Shown here in pieces: positions 24,374 to 32,537 of a stretch of DNA of 64,000 bases. Under the pieces are notes generated by a model, which saw nothing but the letters and a program-made list of their open reading frames with translations, was not told where the DNA came from and made no database searches. The first letter of the stretch is position 1. Every line of letters starts with the position of its first letter. The DNA is from Geobacter sp. UBA6151 (GTDB lineage Bacteria; Desulfobacterota; Desulfuromonadia; Geobacterales; Pseudopelobacteraceae): assembly GCA_002423105.1 (NCBI GenBank), contig DIUT01000046.1, positions 22,814-86,813 of the forward strand, in the 5' to 3' direction. The translations under genes were made by a program, and so were the position numbers.

Positions 24374-25426
24374 ATGATCAGAAAAGCCATTGCCAAGGTA
24401 GTTGAACAGGAACATCTGACCGAAGGGGAGATGATCGAGGTGATGAACCAGATCATGTCCGGTGAATGCACACCGGCCCAGATAGGCTCTTTCATAACAG
24501 CCTTGCGTATGAAGGGAGAGACCGTTGAGGAGATCACCGGCGCTGCCCGGGTCATGCGGGAGCGGGCCACGCCGATCCGGGTTGGTAAAGGGGTGCTGGA
24601 CATCGACCGTGACGACATCAACCTTGATCAGGAAACCATCCTGGATGTGGTGGGAACCGGCGGTGACGGCACCAACACCTTCAACATCTCTACCACCGTC
24701 TCCTTTGTGGTGTCCGCCTGCGGGGTCAAGGTAGCCAAACATGGCAACCGTTCAGTCTCCTCTGCCTGCGGCAGCGCCGATGTACTGGAGGGGCTGGGGG
24801 TCAACCTTGATATTACTCCGGAACAGGTGGAACGCTGCATCAATAAAATCGGCATCGGTTTTCTCTTTGCCCCGGCCCTGCACGGCGCCATGAAGCATGC
24901 TATCGGTCCCCGCCGTGAGATCGGCATCCGTACCATCTTCAACATCCTGGGGCCGCTGACCAACCCGGCCAAGGCTGATTGTCAGGTCATGGGGGTCTAT
25001 CGTGAAGACCTGGTGGAAAAACTGGCCGGGGTGCTGCACCGTCTGGGTTGCAAACACGGCTTTGTGGTCCATGGCAGGGACGGCATGGATGAGATTACCC
25101 TGACTACTGAGACCGCTGTCGCCGAGGTGTCTGCCGCCGGTGTACGGCTGTTCACCATCACGCCTGAAGAACTTGGTCTTGCCCGCTGTTCAATGGCCGA
25201 TCTGCGCGGCGGAGACGCCGCTGCCAACGCGTTCATCGTGCGTGGTGTGCTTGAAGGAGAGATCGGTCCCCGGCGTGACATCGTCCTCTTGAACGCTGCT
25301 TACGCACTGCTGGCAGTCGGGGCTTGCTCCACGGTGCAGGACGGTCTGACCATGGCTGCCGAAGCCATTGATACCGGCAGGGCAGCGGAGCAACTCAAGC
25401 AACTGGTCATCATAACCAACGAATAG
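24374..25426 (+). CDS. trpD: Anthranilate phosphoribosyltransferase
   Basis: The 350-residue enzyme joins anthranilate to PRPP, the second step of tryptophan synthesis. The PRPP-binding signature GTGGDGTNTFNIST (near 92) is complete, as are KHGNRSVSSACGSADVLE and the metal-binding EGEI-type region further on. The start has TTAGGAG 7 nt upstream. It precedes trpC by 7 nt. No trpE, trpG, trpF or trpBA lies in the window. A terminator hairpin sits just before its ribosome-binding site. Confidence 0.96.
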   Translation: MIRKAIAKVVEQEHLTEGEMIEVMNQIMSGECTPAQIGSFITALRMKGETVEEITGAARVMRERATPIRVGKGVLDIDRDDINLDQETILDVVGTGGDGTNTFNISTTVSFVVSACGVKVAKHGNRSVSSACGSADVLEGLGVNLDITPEQVERCINKIGIGFLFAPALHGAMKHAIGPRREIGIRTIFNILGPLTNPAKADCQVMGVYREDLVEKLAGVLHRLGCKHGFVVHGRDGMDEITLTTETAVAEVSAAGVRLFTITPEELGLARCSMADLRGGDAAANAFIVRGVLEGEIGPRRDIVLLNAAYALLAVGACSTVQDGLTMAAEAIDTGRAAEQLKQLVIITNE

Positions 25427-25433
25427 GCCTGCC

Positions 25434-26234
25434 ATGAACAATACCCCTGACATCCTGAAAACAATCGTTGCCCACAAACTGACCGAGGTTGAGGCTGGCC
25501 GCCGTGCTGCCTCTGCGGAAGAGTTGAAAATCCGCATCTCCGATCTGGAAGATATCCCCCGTGGCTTTGAACGGCATCTGCGCGAAGCCGTGGCCTCGGA
25601 CTGGACCGCTGTTATTGCCGAGGTCAAGAAAGGCTCCCCCAGCAAAGGGGTGATCCGTGATGATTTTGATCCGCTGGAAATTGCTGAAATCTACCAGAAT
25701 AACGGCGCCACCTGCCTGTCGGTGCTGACCGACGAAAAATTCTTTCTGGGACATCTGCGGTATCTGGCCCTGATCCGGGAGCAGGTGGGGCTACCGTTGT
25801 TGCGCAAAGACTTCATCATCGACCCCTGGCAGGTCTATGAAGCCCGCGCTGCCGGAGCCGATGCCATTCTGCTGATCGCATCCATACTGGAACAGCAGCA
25901 GATCGTCGATCTGGCGGGCCTTGCCCGCGAGCTGCATCTGGACCTGCTGCTGGAGGTCCATGACGAACCGGAGATGGAAGCCGCCTGCACAACCGACATC
26001 GGCCTGATCGGGGTCAACAACCGCAACCTGCGCACCTTTGTCACCGATCTGGCAACCACCGGCAGGCTGGCAAGGATGCTGCCGCCGGACCGGCTGCTGG
26101 TGGCGGAAAGCGGCATCAACAACCGGGCTGATATTGAACGGTTGCAGGCTGACGGAGCAAAAGCCTTCCTGATCGGTGAAGCCATGATGCGGGAAGAGGA
26201 TATCGGCGCCAAACTTCAGGAGTTGCTGGGGTAG
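25434..26234 (+). CDS. trpC: Indole-3-glycerol phosphate synthase
   Basis: The 266-residue TIM-barrel enzyme closes the indole ring in tryptophan synthesis. Family motifs seen are VIAEVKKGSPSKGVIRDDFDP (lysine and substrate binding), LLRKDFIIDPWQVYEARAAGADAILLI, LLEVHD, GVNNRNLRTF and VAESGI. It is monofunctional, without a fused TrpF. A strong terminator follows at 26260-26292, closing this gene block at the edge of the accessory island. Confidence 0.96.
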   Translation: MNNTPDILKTIVAHKLTEVEAGRRAASAEELKIRISDLEDIPRGFERHLREAVASDWTAVIAEVKKGSPSKGVIRDDFDPLEIAEIYQNNGATCLSVLTDEKFFLGHLRYLALIREQVGLPLLRKDFIIDPWQVYEARAAGADAILLIASILEQQQIVDLAGLARELHLDLLLEVHDEPEMEAACTTDIGLIGVNNRNLRTFVTDLATTGRLARMLPPDRLLVAESGINNRADIERLQADGAKAFLIGEAMMREEDIGAKLQELLG

Positions 26235-26259
26235 GGGAACAAACAGATCTACGTATGAA

Positions 26260-26292
26260 AACCTGTTGGCGATAGCGTCAGCAGGTTTTTTT
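26260..26292 (+). terminator. Intrinsic terminator after trpC
   Basis: AACCTGTTGGCG and CGTCAGCAGGTT pair at 10 of 12 positions around an ATAG loop, followed by seven T residues. Confidence 0.85.
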
Positions 26293-26348
26293 ACGTCCAA
26301 AGTCTCAAAATGACATATTTGGTCATATCTTGGGAGTAGGGTGTTTGC

Positions 26349-26420
26349 ATGGGCAGAATTATTGTTGTTGATACCGAAACCACCGGGCTTGCGGTGCGGG
26401 TGTGGGTGGCGTTGACATAG
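26349..26420 (+). pseudogene. N-terminal remnant of a DnaQ-like 3'-5' exonuclease
   Basis: The 23-codon reading frame starts MGRIIVVDTETTGL, the DEDD-family exonuclease motif I (hhDxETTGL), then shifts to unrelated residues and stops. A small dyad, TGACATATTTGGTCA, lies some 35 nt upstream. The rest of the gene is missing, which suggests that the island boundary or a deletion cut it. Confidence 0.55.
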
Positions 26421-26437
26421 GGTAGGGCGGAGGTCAT

Positions 26438-26698
26438 ATGTCAAATCTGTTGTGGTGGTTAGGTGGTTATTATCTGCTGACCAAGCTCGACCGACAGGAA
26501 AGACTGGCACGGGAAAACGCCCGGCGGCTTGCCGAGTTGGAAAAGGCCGTACATGACGATATGAATGACGAACAAGCCTTATCAGCTGTTGGTGGGGAAA
26601 ATGAACCGGGTGGTTGTCTGGCGGTGCTTGGTTGTCTTGCAAGTCTGACCTTTCTTGTGGGGCTGGCGGTGTTTCTTGTCTGGTTGTTTTTTTGGTGA
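26438..26698 (+). CDS. Small membrane protein of unknown function
   Basis: The 86-residue protein is preceded by GGAGG 4 nt before the ATG, so it is probably translated. It has a hydrophobic N terminus (WWLGGYYLL), a charged helical stretch (18-55, Arg/Glu-rich) and a C-terminal membrane helix (about 63-86). No family is recognised. It sits between the exonuclease remnant and the RAYT gene at the start of the island. Confidence 0.55.
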   Translation: MSNLLWWLGGYYLLTKLDRQERLARENARRLAELEKAVHDDMNDEQALSAVGGENEPGGCLAVLGCLASLTFLVGLAVFLVWLFFW

Positions 26699-26794
26699 TG
26701 CTTGCAGTTTGATGCGAGAGATCTGTTTTCGGGCCGCCACACTGGCTGAGGGCGGTATCTCTGGTATACTTTCGGAGAATTTTCTGGTGGAAAC

Positions 26795-26821
26795 GTAGGG
26801 GCGGCCCCGCGTGGCCGCCCG
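26795..26821 (+). repeat. REP palindrome a
   Basis: GTAGGGGCGGCCCC, a two-base spacer, then GTGGCCGCCC. The GTAG head is the tetranucleotide known to mark RAYT-mobilised REPs. It lies 42 nt before the RAYT start. Confidence 0.75.
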
Positions 26822-26862
26822 CCTTTGCCCGGTGTGTGCCCGCCTTTAACGGAGTTACCAAA

Positions 26863-27474
26863 ATGTTCAACCCGGATATCCATCATCGGCAGTCCATACG
26901 GTTAAGGGGTTTCGATTATTCTGCTGACGGGGCCTATTTTGTAACGCTATGCACACAGGGGCGGGAATGCCTGCTGGGAGAAATCACAAACGGTGAAATG
27001 GTGTTGAATGCGGCTGGAAGGATGGTGCGGGAATGGTGGCAGAAATTGCCGGAACGGTTCCCACACGTGCTGTTGGACGCATATGCGATCATGCCCAACC
27101 ATTTTCACGGGATTATCGTCATCGTAGGGGCGGCCCCATGTGGCCGCCCGCCTTTGGCCCCGTTTGAATCGGTGTATGAAATAGCAGATACAGAGCAACC
27201 AAATTCAAAACCAGGGCGACCACATGGGGTCGCCCCTACGTTGGGTCGGGTGGTTGGATGGTTCAAAACCATGACCACCAACGCATATATCCAGGGTGTG
27301 AATCAATCGAATTGGCCGCCGTTTCCCGGCCGGTTATGGCAACGGGATTATTTTGAACGGATTATCCGGGATGAAAAGGAAATGTCTGCCGTTTCTGAAT
27401 ACATCGTCTTTAACCCGATGCGATGGGCAGATGACAAGGAAAACCCGGATTATGCGAGTACACCAATGTCGTAG
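26863..27474 (+). CDS. REP-associated tyrosine transposase (RAYT, Y1/HUH family)
   Basis: The 203-residue single-strand DNA transposase has the HUH metal motif as H80-F-H82 within MPNHFHGIIVI, and the catalytic region LWQRDYFERIIRDEKE...EYIVFNPMRW, where Y180 is the likely nucleophile. In the known family RAYTs bind and cleave REP hairpins with a GTAG foot. Two REP palindromes (27124-27150 and 27214-27239) are embedded in frame and encode the stretches VGAAPCGRPPL and PGRPHGVAPT. The stop codon TAG is part of a third REP. GGAG 8 nt before ATG 26863 supports the start. The inserted peptides fall between the HUH strand and the tyrosine helix, a variable linker, so activity may be kept. Confidence 0.88.
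   Translation: MFNPDIHHRQSIRLRGFDYSADGAYFVTLCTQGRECLLGEITNGEMVLNAAGRMVREWWQKLPERFPHVLLDAYAIMPNHFHGIIVIVGAAPCGRPPLAPFESVYEIADTEQPNSKPGRPHGVAPTLGRVVGWFKTMTTNAYIQGVNQSNWPPFPGRLWQRDYFERIIRDEKEMSAVSEYIVFNPMRWADDKENPDYASTPMS
27124..27150 (+). repeat. REP palindrome b, inside the RAYT gene
   Basis: GTAGGGGCGGCCCCATG followed by TGGCCGCCCG, in plus orientation and in frame with the coding sequence. Confidence 0.75.
27214..27239 (-). repeat. REP palindrome c, inside the RAYT gene, inverted
   Basis: Read on the minus strand it begins GTAGGGGCGACCCC and ends GGTCGCCC. Relative to copy b, a G-to-A change in one arm is matched by C-to-T in the other, so pairing is kept. Confidence 0.75.
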
Positions 27475-27495
27475 GGGCGCCGCTTGCTGCGCCCG
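27471..27495 (+). repeat. REP palindrome d, supplies the RAYT stop codon
   Basis: GTAGGGGCGCCGCTTG then CTGCGCCC. The TAG of its GTAG head is the RAYT stop codon (27472-27474). Confidence 0.65.
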
Positions 27496-27544
27496 GTTTG
27501 CGGGACGCGGGTGCAGGGGGAGTGGTTGTGAATAGAGATGATAC

Positions 27545-27567
27545 GTAGGGGCGATCTTGTGTTCGCC
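27545..27567 (+). repeat. REP palindrome e, divergent copy
   Basis: GTAGGGGCGATCTTGTG then TTCGCC, with a shorter stem (GGCGA/TCGCC). Confidence 0.55.
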
Positions 27568-27584
27568 AGTTCTGGGATTTGTCC

Positions 27585-27609
27585 GTAGGGGCGCTGCTTG
27601 CCGCGCCCG
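27585..27609 (+). repeat. REP palindrome f
   Basis: GTAGGGGCGCTGCTTG then CCGCGCCCG, the same subtype as copy d. Confidence 0.6.
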
Positions 27610-27625
27610 ATGTTGATCTGTTGTC

Positions 27626-27652
27626 GTAGGGGCGGCCCCATGTGGCCGCCCG
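27626..27652 (+). repeat. REP palindrome g, just before cas3
   Basis: Almost identical to copy b. It ends 15 nt before the cas3 ATG. No convincing promoter for the cas operon was found in the REP-rich 190 bp between RAYT and cas3. Confidence 0.75.
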
Positions 27653-27667
27653 TTTGTGGGGGAGGTA

Positions 27668-30388
27668 ATGTTGGAATATTTTCGGTATTGGGGGAAGGCG
27701 GAGAAGGACGGGGATCATTATCACCTGCTACCCTATCACTGTCTGGATGTGGCGGCGGTAGGGTGGTTATTGCTTGATCCCGAAAAGCCACTTTGTAAGC
27801 GGCTTGCCAAGCAATTGGGGATAGCGCCAGCTCACTTGCAACGCTGGATCACCTTTTTTCTCTGCCTCCATGACATCGGTAAATTTGCCGTTGTATTTCA
27901 AGGTCAGGTAACCGGCTTATCCGACGAGCTGATCAAGCCTAATGGGCGGAAGATGTACGACGAACGCCACGATTCTCTTGGCTATTGCCTGTGGAGGGCA
28001 GAAGAAGGACTGCGTGATCGACTTGAGATGGAGGATAGTTGTTTTTTAAGTAGCTCTAACTCCAGGCATTTAAAGTTGGCGCTTGATGTATGGATGCAAA
28101 TTGTAACAGGGCATCACGGAATACCGCCAAAATCAGATCTTCCCCTAATCAATTATTTTGATCTACAAGACAAGGAAGCTGCTTGGCAGTACCTGCTGGA
28201 AATATCTCGTATGTTTATCGATGAAGAGATGGTTGCTGTTCTGGCTGATAAGGTCTTTTGCAAACGTCTGAAAAGCTCGTCATGGATTCTGGCCGGACTT
28301 GTGGTGCTGGCGGACTGGCTCGGCTCCAGTCGCCAACCGGAGATGTTTTGTCATCAGGAAATCCCTCTTGACGATTACTGGAGAAACAACGCCCTCCCGT
28401 TTGCCGAAAAGGTTGTAGAACAAGCACAGCTTGCAGCTTCTCCTGTCGCACCCTACCAGAATACTCAGCACCTGTTTGATTTCATCACTACACCAACCCC
28501 TTTGCAGCAATGGGCCGAGAATGTCGAACTTGCCTCCGGCAATCAGCTATTCATTCTTGAAGACGTTACCGGCGCAGGTAAGACCGAAGCCTCGCTGATT
28601 CTTGCGCATCGCCTGATGGCAAGCGGCTTTGCCGATGGTCTGTATGTTGCACTTCCAACCATGGCTACCTCCAATGCCATGTACGAGCGTCTGGGCAAGG
28701 TTTACCGGAGGCTGTATGAGGATGACCATGCGCCATCACTGGTGTTGGCGCATGGAGCTAGACATCTGTCCGAAGCGTTCAGAAAATCGCTTTTCCTGTC
28801 AGAGGCTGGTGAATCAAGAAAATATGATCATGACGAAGAAACCATAGAGGCGGTTTGCAGTGTCTGGCTTGCAGATAGCCGTAAAAAGGCGCTCTTGGCT
28901 GAAGTTGGGGTTGGTACGCTTGACCAGGCGTTGTTGGCGGTTCTCCCTGCACGGCATCAATCGTTGCGTTGTCTTGGGTTGGCAAGAAAGATCCTGATTG
29001 TTGATGAAGTACATGCCTATGATCCCTATATGAACAAATTACTGCAATCATTACTGGAATGCCACGCTGCTCAGGGGGGTAGTGTCATTATGCTTTCAGC
29101 AACTCTGCCGTTTAGCATGCGGGCTGAGTATCTGAACGCCTTCTGTAAGGGGGCTGGCACAGATGTACCAATATTGGAAAAAACAGAACAGTATCCGCTG
29201 GCGACCCATTTCCCCTCCCATACGCAGCTAGAAACTCCCTTGGCTACTCGCTTGGAGCTGGAACGCACCGTAACCGTTAAGCTCCTTGATGATGCCAATG
29301 ACGTGCTGGAACGTATAAGGCAGGCGGTGGAGCGGGGGCAGTGTGTTTGCTGGGTGCGCAACACTGTAGGCGATGCTGTAAAAACCTATCGACTGTTAGC
29401 GGCGCAGAAATGGCTGGACAAGGAGCGCCTTTCCCTTTTTCACAGTCGCTTTGCCATGATTGACCGGCAACGGATCGAGTCGGAAACTTTAAGTTTCTTT
29501 GGCAAGAAATCAACCGCTGAGATGCGGCGCGGGCGAGTGCTGATTGCAACCCAGGTGGTGGAGCAGTCGCTGGATTTGGACTTTGATATGATGATCTCCG
29601 ACCTTGCCCCCATTGACCTGCTTATTCAGCGCGTTGGGCGTGAACACCGGCATATACGTGATGCAGATGGAACCAAATTGAAGCACGAAGGTGCGGTTGA
29701 TAAGCGGGAAGCGCCGGTTTTTTACATCTTTGGGCCATCGGCAAGCGAGACTCCGGCGGAAAACTGGCTAAAGGCTGTGTTGCCGGGTACACAGGCGGTG
29801 TACCAGAATGTGGGGCAGTTGTGGCTGACGCAGCAATTGCTTGTGAAGGCAGGGAAGCTGAGCACGCCGGGTGATGCGAGGAGCTTGATTGAGGGCGTTT
29901 ACAGCGATGAAGCGCAAGCGACTATCCCTGTTTCTCTTCAGAAGTTGAGTGATAAAGCAGAGGCGGAAGCCTACGCAAAGTTGGGCATTGCCCGTATGAA
30001 CGCCTTGAAGCTTGCTAAAGGGTATTCGAGAGATAGCGCCGAGGATTCAGGTGGTTGGGAAGAGGAAGCGAAAATTCCGACGCGACTTGGTGATGACACG
30101 GTGCGTGTGGCGCTGGTGCTGCCGGATGGAGAAATGTGGAGACCATACGCAGATATTAAAAATTTTGCTTGGGACATGAGCATGTTGAGTGTGCCTAAAA
30201 ACAGCTGGCTCAGAGCCAAAGAGGTAATTCCGGCGGACGTACGGAGCTCGCTGGAGAAGTTCAAGGAAGAGGTTAAGGCGGTAAAATGGATCGAACTGTT
30301 TCCGCTAACAACGGAGCTTTCGAGCTGGTACGACAAGCTGATGGGGTGGGGAATCCAGAAGGAGGAGGGTGCCGATGAATCTGATTAA
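27668..30388 (+). CDS. cas3: CRISPR-associated nuclease-helicase Cas3
   Basis: The 906-residue type I effector is recruited by Cascade to unwind and degrade target DNA. The N-terminal HD nuclease has H24 and H68-D69 (LHDIGKFA). The SF2 helicase has Walker A TGAGKTEAS (near 300), the DEVH box (VDEVHAYDPYM, near 444), SATLPF, and a motif VI region QRVGREHRH near 658. All key residues are present. ATG 27668 with GGGGGAGG just upstream is chosen; a GTG 12 nt earlier is also in frame. The 3' end overlaps cse1 by 14 nt, so the whole cas3-cas6 block is likely one operon. Confidence 0.95.
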   Translation: MLEYFRYWGKAEKDGDHYHLLPYHCLDVAAVGWLLLDPEKPLCKRLAKQLGIAPAHLQRWITFFLCLHDIGKFAVVFQGQVTGLSDELIKPNGRKMYDERHDSLGYCLWRAEEGLRDRLEMEDSCFLSSSNSRHLKLALDVWMQIVTGHHGIPPKSDLPLINYFDLQDKEAAWQYLLEISRMFIDEEMVAVLADKVFCKRLKSSSWILAGLVVLADWLGSSRQPEMFCHQEIPLDDYWRNNALPFAEKVVEQAQLAASPVAPYQNTQHLFDFITTPTPLQQWAENVELASGNQLFILEDVTGAGKTEASLILAHRLMASGFADGLYVALPTMATSNAMYERLGKVYRRLYEDDHAPSLVLAHGARHLSEAFRKSLFLSEAGESRKYDHDEETIEAVCSVWLADSRKKALLAEVGVGTLDQALLAVLPARHQSLRCLGLARKILIVDEVHAYDPYMNKLLQSLLECHAAQGGSVIMLSATLPFSMRAEYLNAFCKGAGTDVPILEKTEQYPLATHFPSHTQLETPLATRLELERTVTVKLLDDANDVLERIRQAVERGQCVCWVRNTVGDAVKTYRLLAAQKWLDKERLSLFHSRFAMIDRQRIESETLSFFGKKSTAEMRRGRVLIATQVVEQSLDLDFDMMISDLAPIDLLIQRVGREHRHIRDADGTKLKHEGAVDKREAPVFYIFGPSASETPAENWLKAVLPGTQAVYQNVGQLWLTQQLLVKAGKLSTPGDARSLIEGVYSDEAQATIPVSLQKLSDKAEAEAYAKLGIARMNALKLAKGYSRDSAEDSGGWEEEAKIPTRLGDDTVRVALVLPDGEMWRPYADIKNFAWDMSMLSVPKNSWLRAKEVIPADVRSSLEKFKEEVKAVKWIELFPLTTELSSWYDKLMGWGIQKEEGADESD

Positions 30389-31991
30389 AGATGCCTGGAT
30401 ACCGGTTGTCCGGGCAAAAAGCGGCAGAGGGGTGATTGCCCCTTGGCAGATTGCGGAACTGGAAGACCCGGTTATGGAGCTGGCTGCGCCAAGACCGGAT
30501 TTTCAGGGAGCGATGTATCAGTTGCTGATAGGGTTGCTACAAACAGGATTTGCACCGGAAGATTTCGATGAATGGCTGGAATACTGGAGCAAACCACCGG
30601 ATGCTACTTTGCTGCAAACCAGGCTGGAAACGCTGGCAGCTGCCTTTGACTTTGACAAGCCTGATAGCCCCGCATTTATGCAGGATTACGCGATGCCTGA
30701 GGGCGAGAAGAAGGGTATAGCCTCTTTGTTGATCGAGTCTCCGGGCGGCAAGACGGTCAAGGATAACTTGGATCATTTTGTTAAACGGGACACGGTGCAG
30801 CATGTGTGTAAGAGTTGTGCGGCTATGGCGCTCTTTACGCTTCAGACCAATGCACCATCGGGTGGCGTCGGGCACAGGGTCGGTTTGCGTGGCGGCGGGC
30901 CGTTGACAACCCTTGTGCTGCCGCCGGAACAGATGCCGCTGTGGCAGACGCTCTGGCTGAATGTCCTAGATCACGAAGATATGCCGGAATATAGGCAAGA
31001 TCGGGTAGCGGGGGTACTTCCCTGGATGGGGCCGACTCGTACCTCGGAGAAAAATGGCGCGGAAACTTCACCGGAGAGCGTCCATGCGCTTCAGGCCTAT
31101 TGGGGGATGCCGCGACGGATTCGGCTGGACTTTCCCGCAGAGGCTAGCATGGGCGATTGCGATGTGTGCGATGTCAAAAACGTCGCGCTGGTGGAGGAGT
31201 ACCGGACGCGTAATTATGGGGCTAATTATGTCGGTAACTGGGTGCATCCGCTAACACCTTACCGCTTTGATCCCAAGAAAGAAAAACCGCCTCTGTCGCT
31301 GAAAGGGCAGCAGGGTGGGCTGGGATACCGCCATTGGCTCGCATTGACCCTTGCCGACGACACAGAAAATGGGGACGCAGCCGCCAAGATCGTCAGGCGC
31401 TACTTGGAACAACGTGCTCCTGAATTGAAAATCCAGCGGACTGCCCGGCTTTGGTGCTTCGGTTTCGACATGGACAACATGAAGGCCCGTTGCTGGTATG
31501 ACCACACCTTTCCACTCTTCAATCTTGCCCCGCAACAGCGCAAAAAGTTGCTGCAATGGACTGATGATCTGATCACCGTTGCCAACGACGTAAGCAGTAT
31601 CCTGCGCAAACAGGTCAAGGCTGCATGGTTCAGACGTCCCGAGGATGCCAAGGGGGATATGAACACGGTTTCTCTTGATTTCTGGCAGCGGAGCGAACCG
31701 GTTTTTTATGAACTCTTGGATCAATTGGCAAAGGTACCGGGTGAACAGGAGTTACCCCCGCCGGAGGTGTATTCGCAGTGGGAAAAAATGCTGGTGTCGC
31801 TGTCTCTGCAACTCTTCGATGTCTGGGTGCTGGAAGCGGCCAATGAAGATATGGATATGAAACGAATTATTGCTGAGCGTGATGGACTGAAACGATTGGT
31901 GTATGGCTGCAAGTCAATGAAAACAATAAAAGCGAGGGCATTACCGGAAAAGGAGGGGACGGATGCAAAAACCGATGTATCGCTTTCTTAA
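30375..31991 (+). CDS. casA: Type I-E Cascade large subunit Cse1 (CasA/Cas8e)
   Basis: The 538-residue protein begins MNLIKDAWIPV, the typical Cse1 opening. As the Cascade large subunit it reads the PAM and recruits Cas3. ATG 30375 has GGAGGAGGG upstream and lies inside the cas3 3' end. A CDVC...-type pair of cysteines near residue 258 (GDCDVCDVKNV) resembles the zinc-like ligands seen in parts of the family. It overlaps casB by 29 nt. Confidence 0.93.
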   Translation: MNLIKDAWIPVVRAKSGRGVIAPWQIAELEDPVMELAAPRPDFQGAMYQLLIGLLQTGFAPEDFDEWLEYWSKPPDATLLQTRLETLAAAFDFDKPDSPAFMQDYAMPEGEKKGIASLLIESPGGKTVKDNLDHFVKRDTVQHVCKSCAAMALFTLQTNAPSGGVGHRVGLRGGGPLTTLVLPPEQMPLWQTLWLNVLDHEDMPEYRQDRVAGVLPWMGPTRTSEKNGAETSPESVHALQAYWGMPRRIRLDFPAEASMGDCDVCDVKNVALVEEYRTRNYGANYVGNWVHPLTPYRFDPKKEKPPLSLKGQQGGLGYRHWLALTLADDTENGDAAAKIVRRYLEQRAPELKIQRTARLWCFGFDMDNMKARCWYDHTFPLFNLAPQQRKKLLQWTDDLITVANDVSSILRKQVKAAWFRRPEDAKGDMNTVSLDFWQRSEPVFYELLDQLAKVPGEQELPPPEVYSQWEKMLVSLSLQLFDVWVLEAANEDMDMKRIIAERDGLKRLVYGCKSMKTIKARALPEKEGTDAKTDVSLS

Positions 31992-32514
31992 AGAATCCGC
32001 AGCTCGTGACAGGTTGTTGGAATGGTGGGAGTGGCTTGATGAAAATCGAGGTGATCGAGCTCGTTTACGGCGCGTGGAGAGCCCTGATGATGTGCTGTTG
32101 ACGAGCGCATTTTTACATTTTCTTGCTAAAATGCCCGATGAATGGTCACTGCCTGAGCAGTTGCCTGCATCAGCGCTGGTTGCGGCTATCGTTGCCCAGG
32201 TGAAAGAAAATGTTGCCTCGCCCTGTTTTGCCGAACAATTGGCAACCCCTAAGGAAGGGAGCGAAAAGCCTCGCATGAGTGAACTGCGCTTTCAGCAGTT
32301 ACAGAAGAGCCATGATCCGACCGAATTTTATCGGCGATTATTACGGGCAGTACGGATTCTTGATTCTAACGTAAATATTCTTTCGATTGTCGATGACATC
32401 CTGCACTGGATGCATGAATACCGTAAGGGTGTCGATCGCAATCCGCAAAAACGTCTCGCCTTTTGCTGGGCAGCTGACTACTACCGGGCATTACCCAAAA
32501 AACAATCCAAATAA
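31963..32514 (+). CDS. casB: Type I-E Cascade small subunit Cse2 (CasB)
   Basis: This 183-residue, mostly helical, basic protein would be present in two copies in the belly of Cascade, where it stabilises the target strand. AAGGAGG lies 6 nt before ATG 31963. The RRVESPDDVLLTSAFLHFL stretch and the FYRRLLRAVRIL helix are typical of the family. It starts within the end of casA. The assignment rests on these helices together with position between casA and cas7. Confidence 0.9.
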   Translation: MQKPMYRFLKESAARDRLLEWWEWLDENRGDRARLRRVESPDDVLLTSAFLHFLAKMPDEWSLPEQLPASALVAAIVAQVKENVASPCFAEQLATPKEGSEKPRMSELRFQQLQKSHDPTEFYRRLLRAVRILDSNVNILSIVDDILHWMHEYRKGVDRNPQKRLAFCWAADYYRALPKKQSK

Positions 32515-32537
32515 GATTCCAAAGGAGGAACTATCCT

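Noticed and set aside
27475..27667. Promoter for the cas operon
   Set aside because: No -35/-10 pair of acceptable quality could be found among the REPs, so none is claimed.
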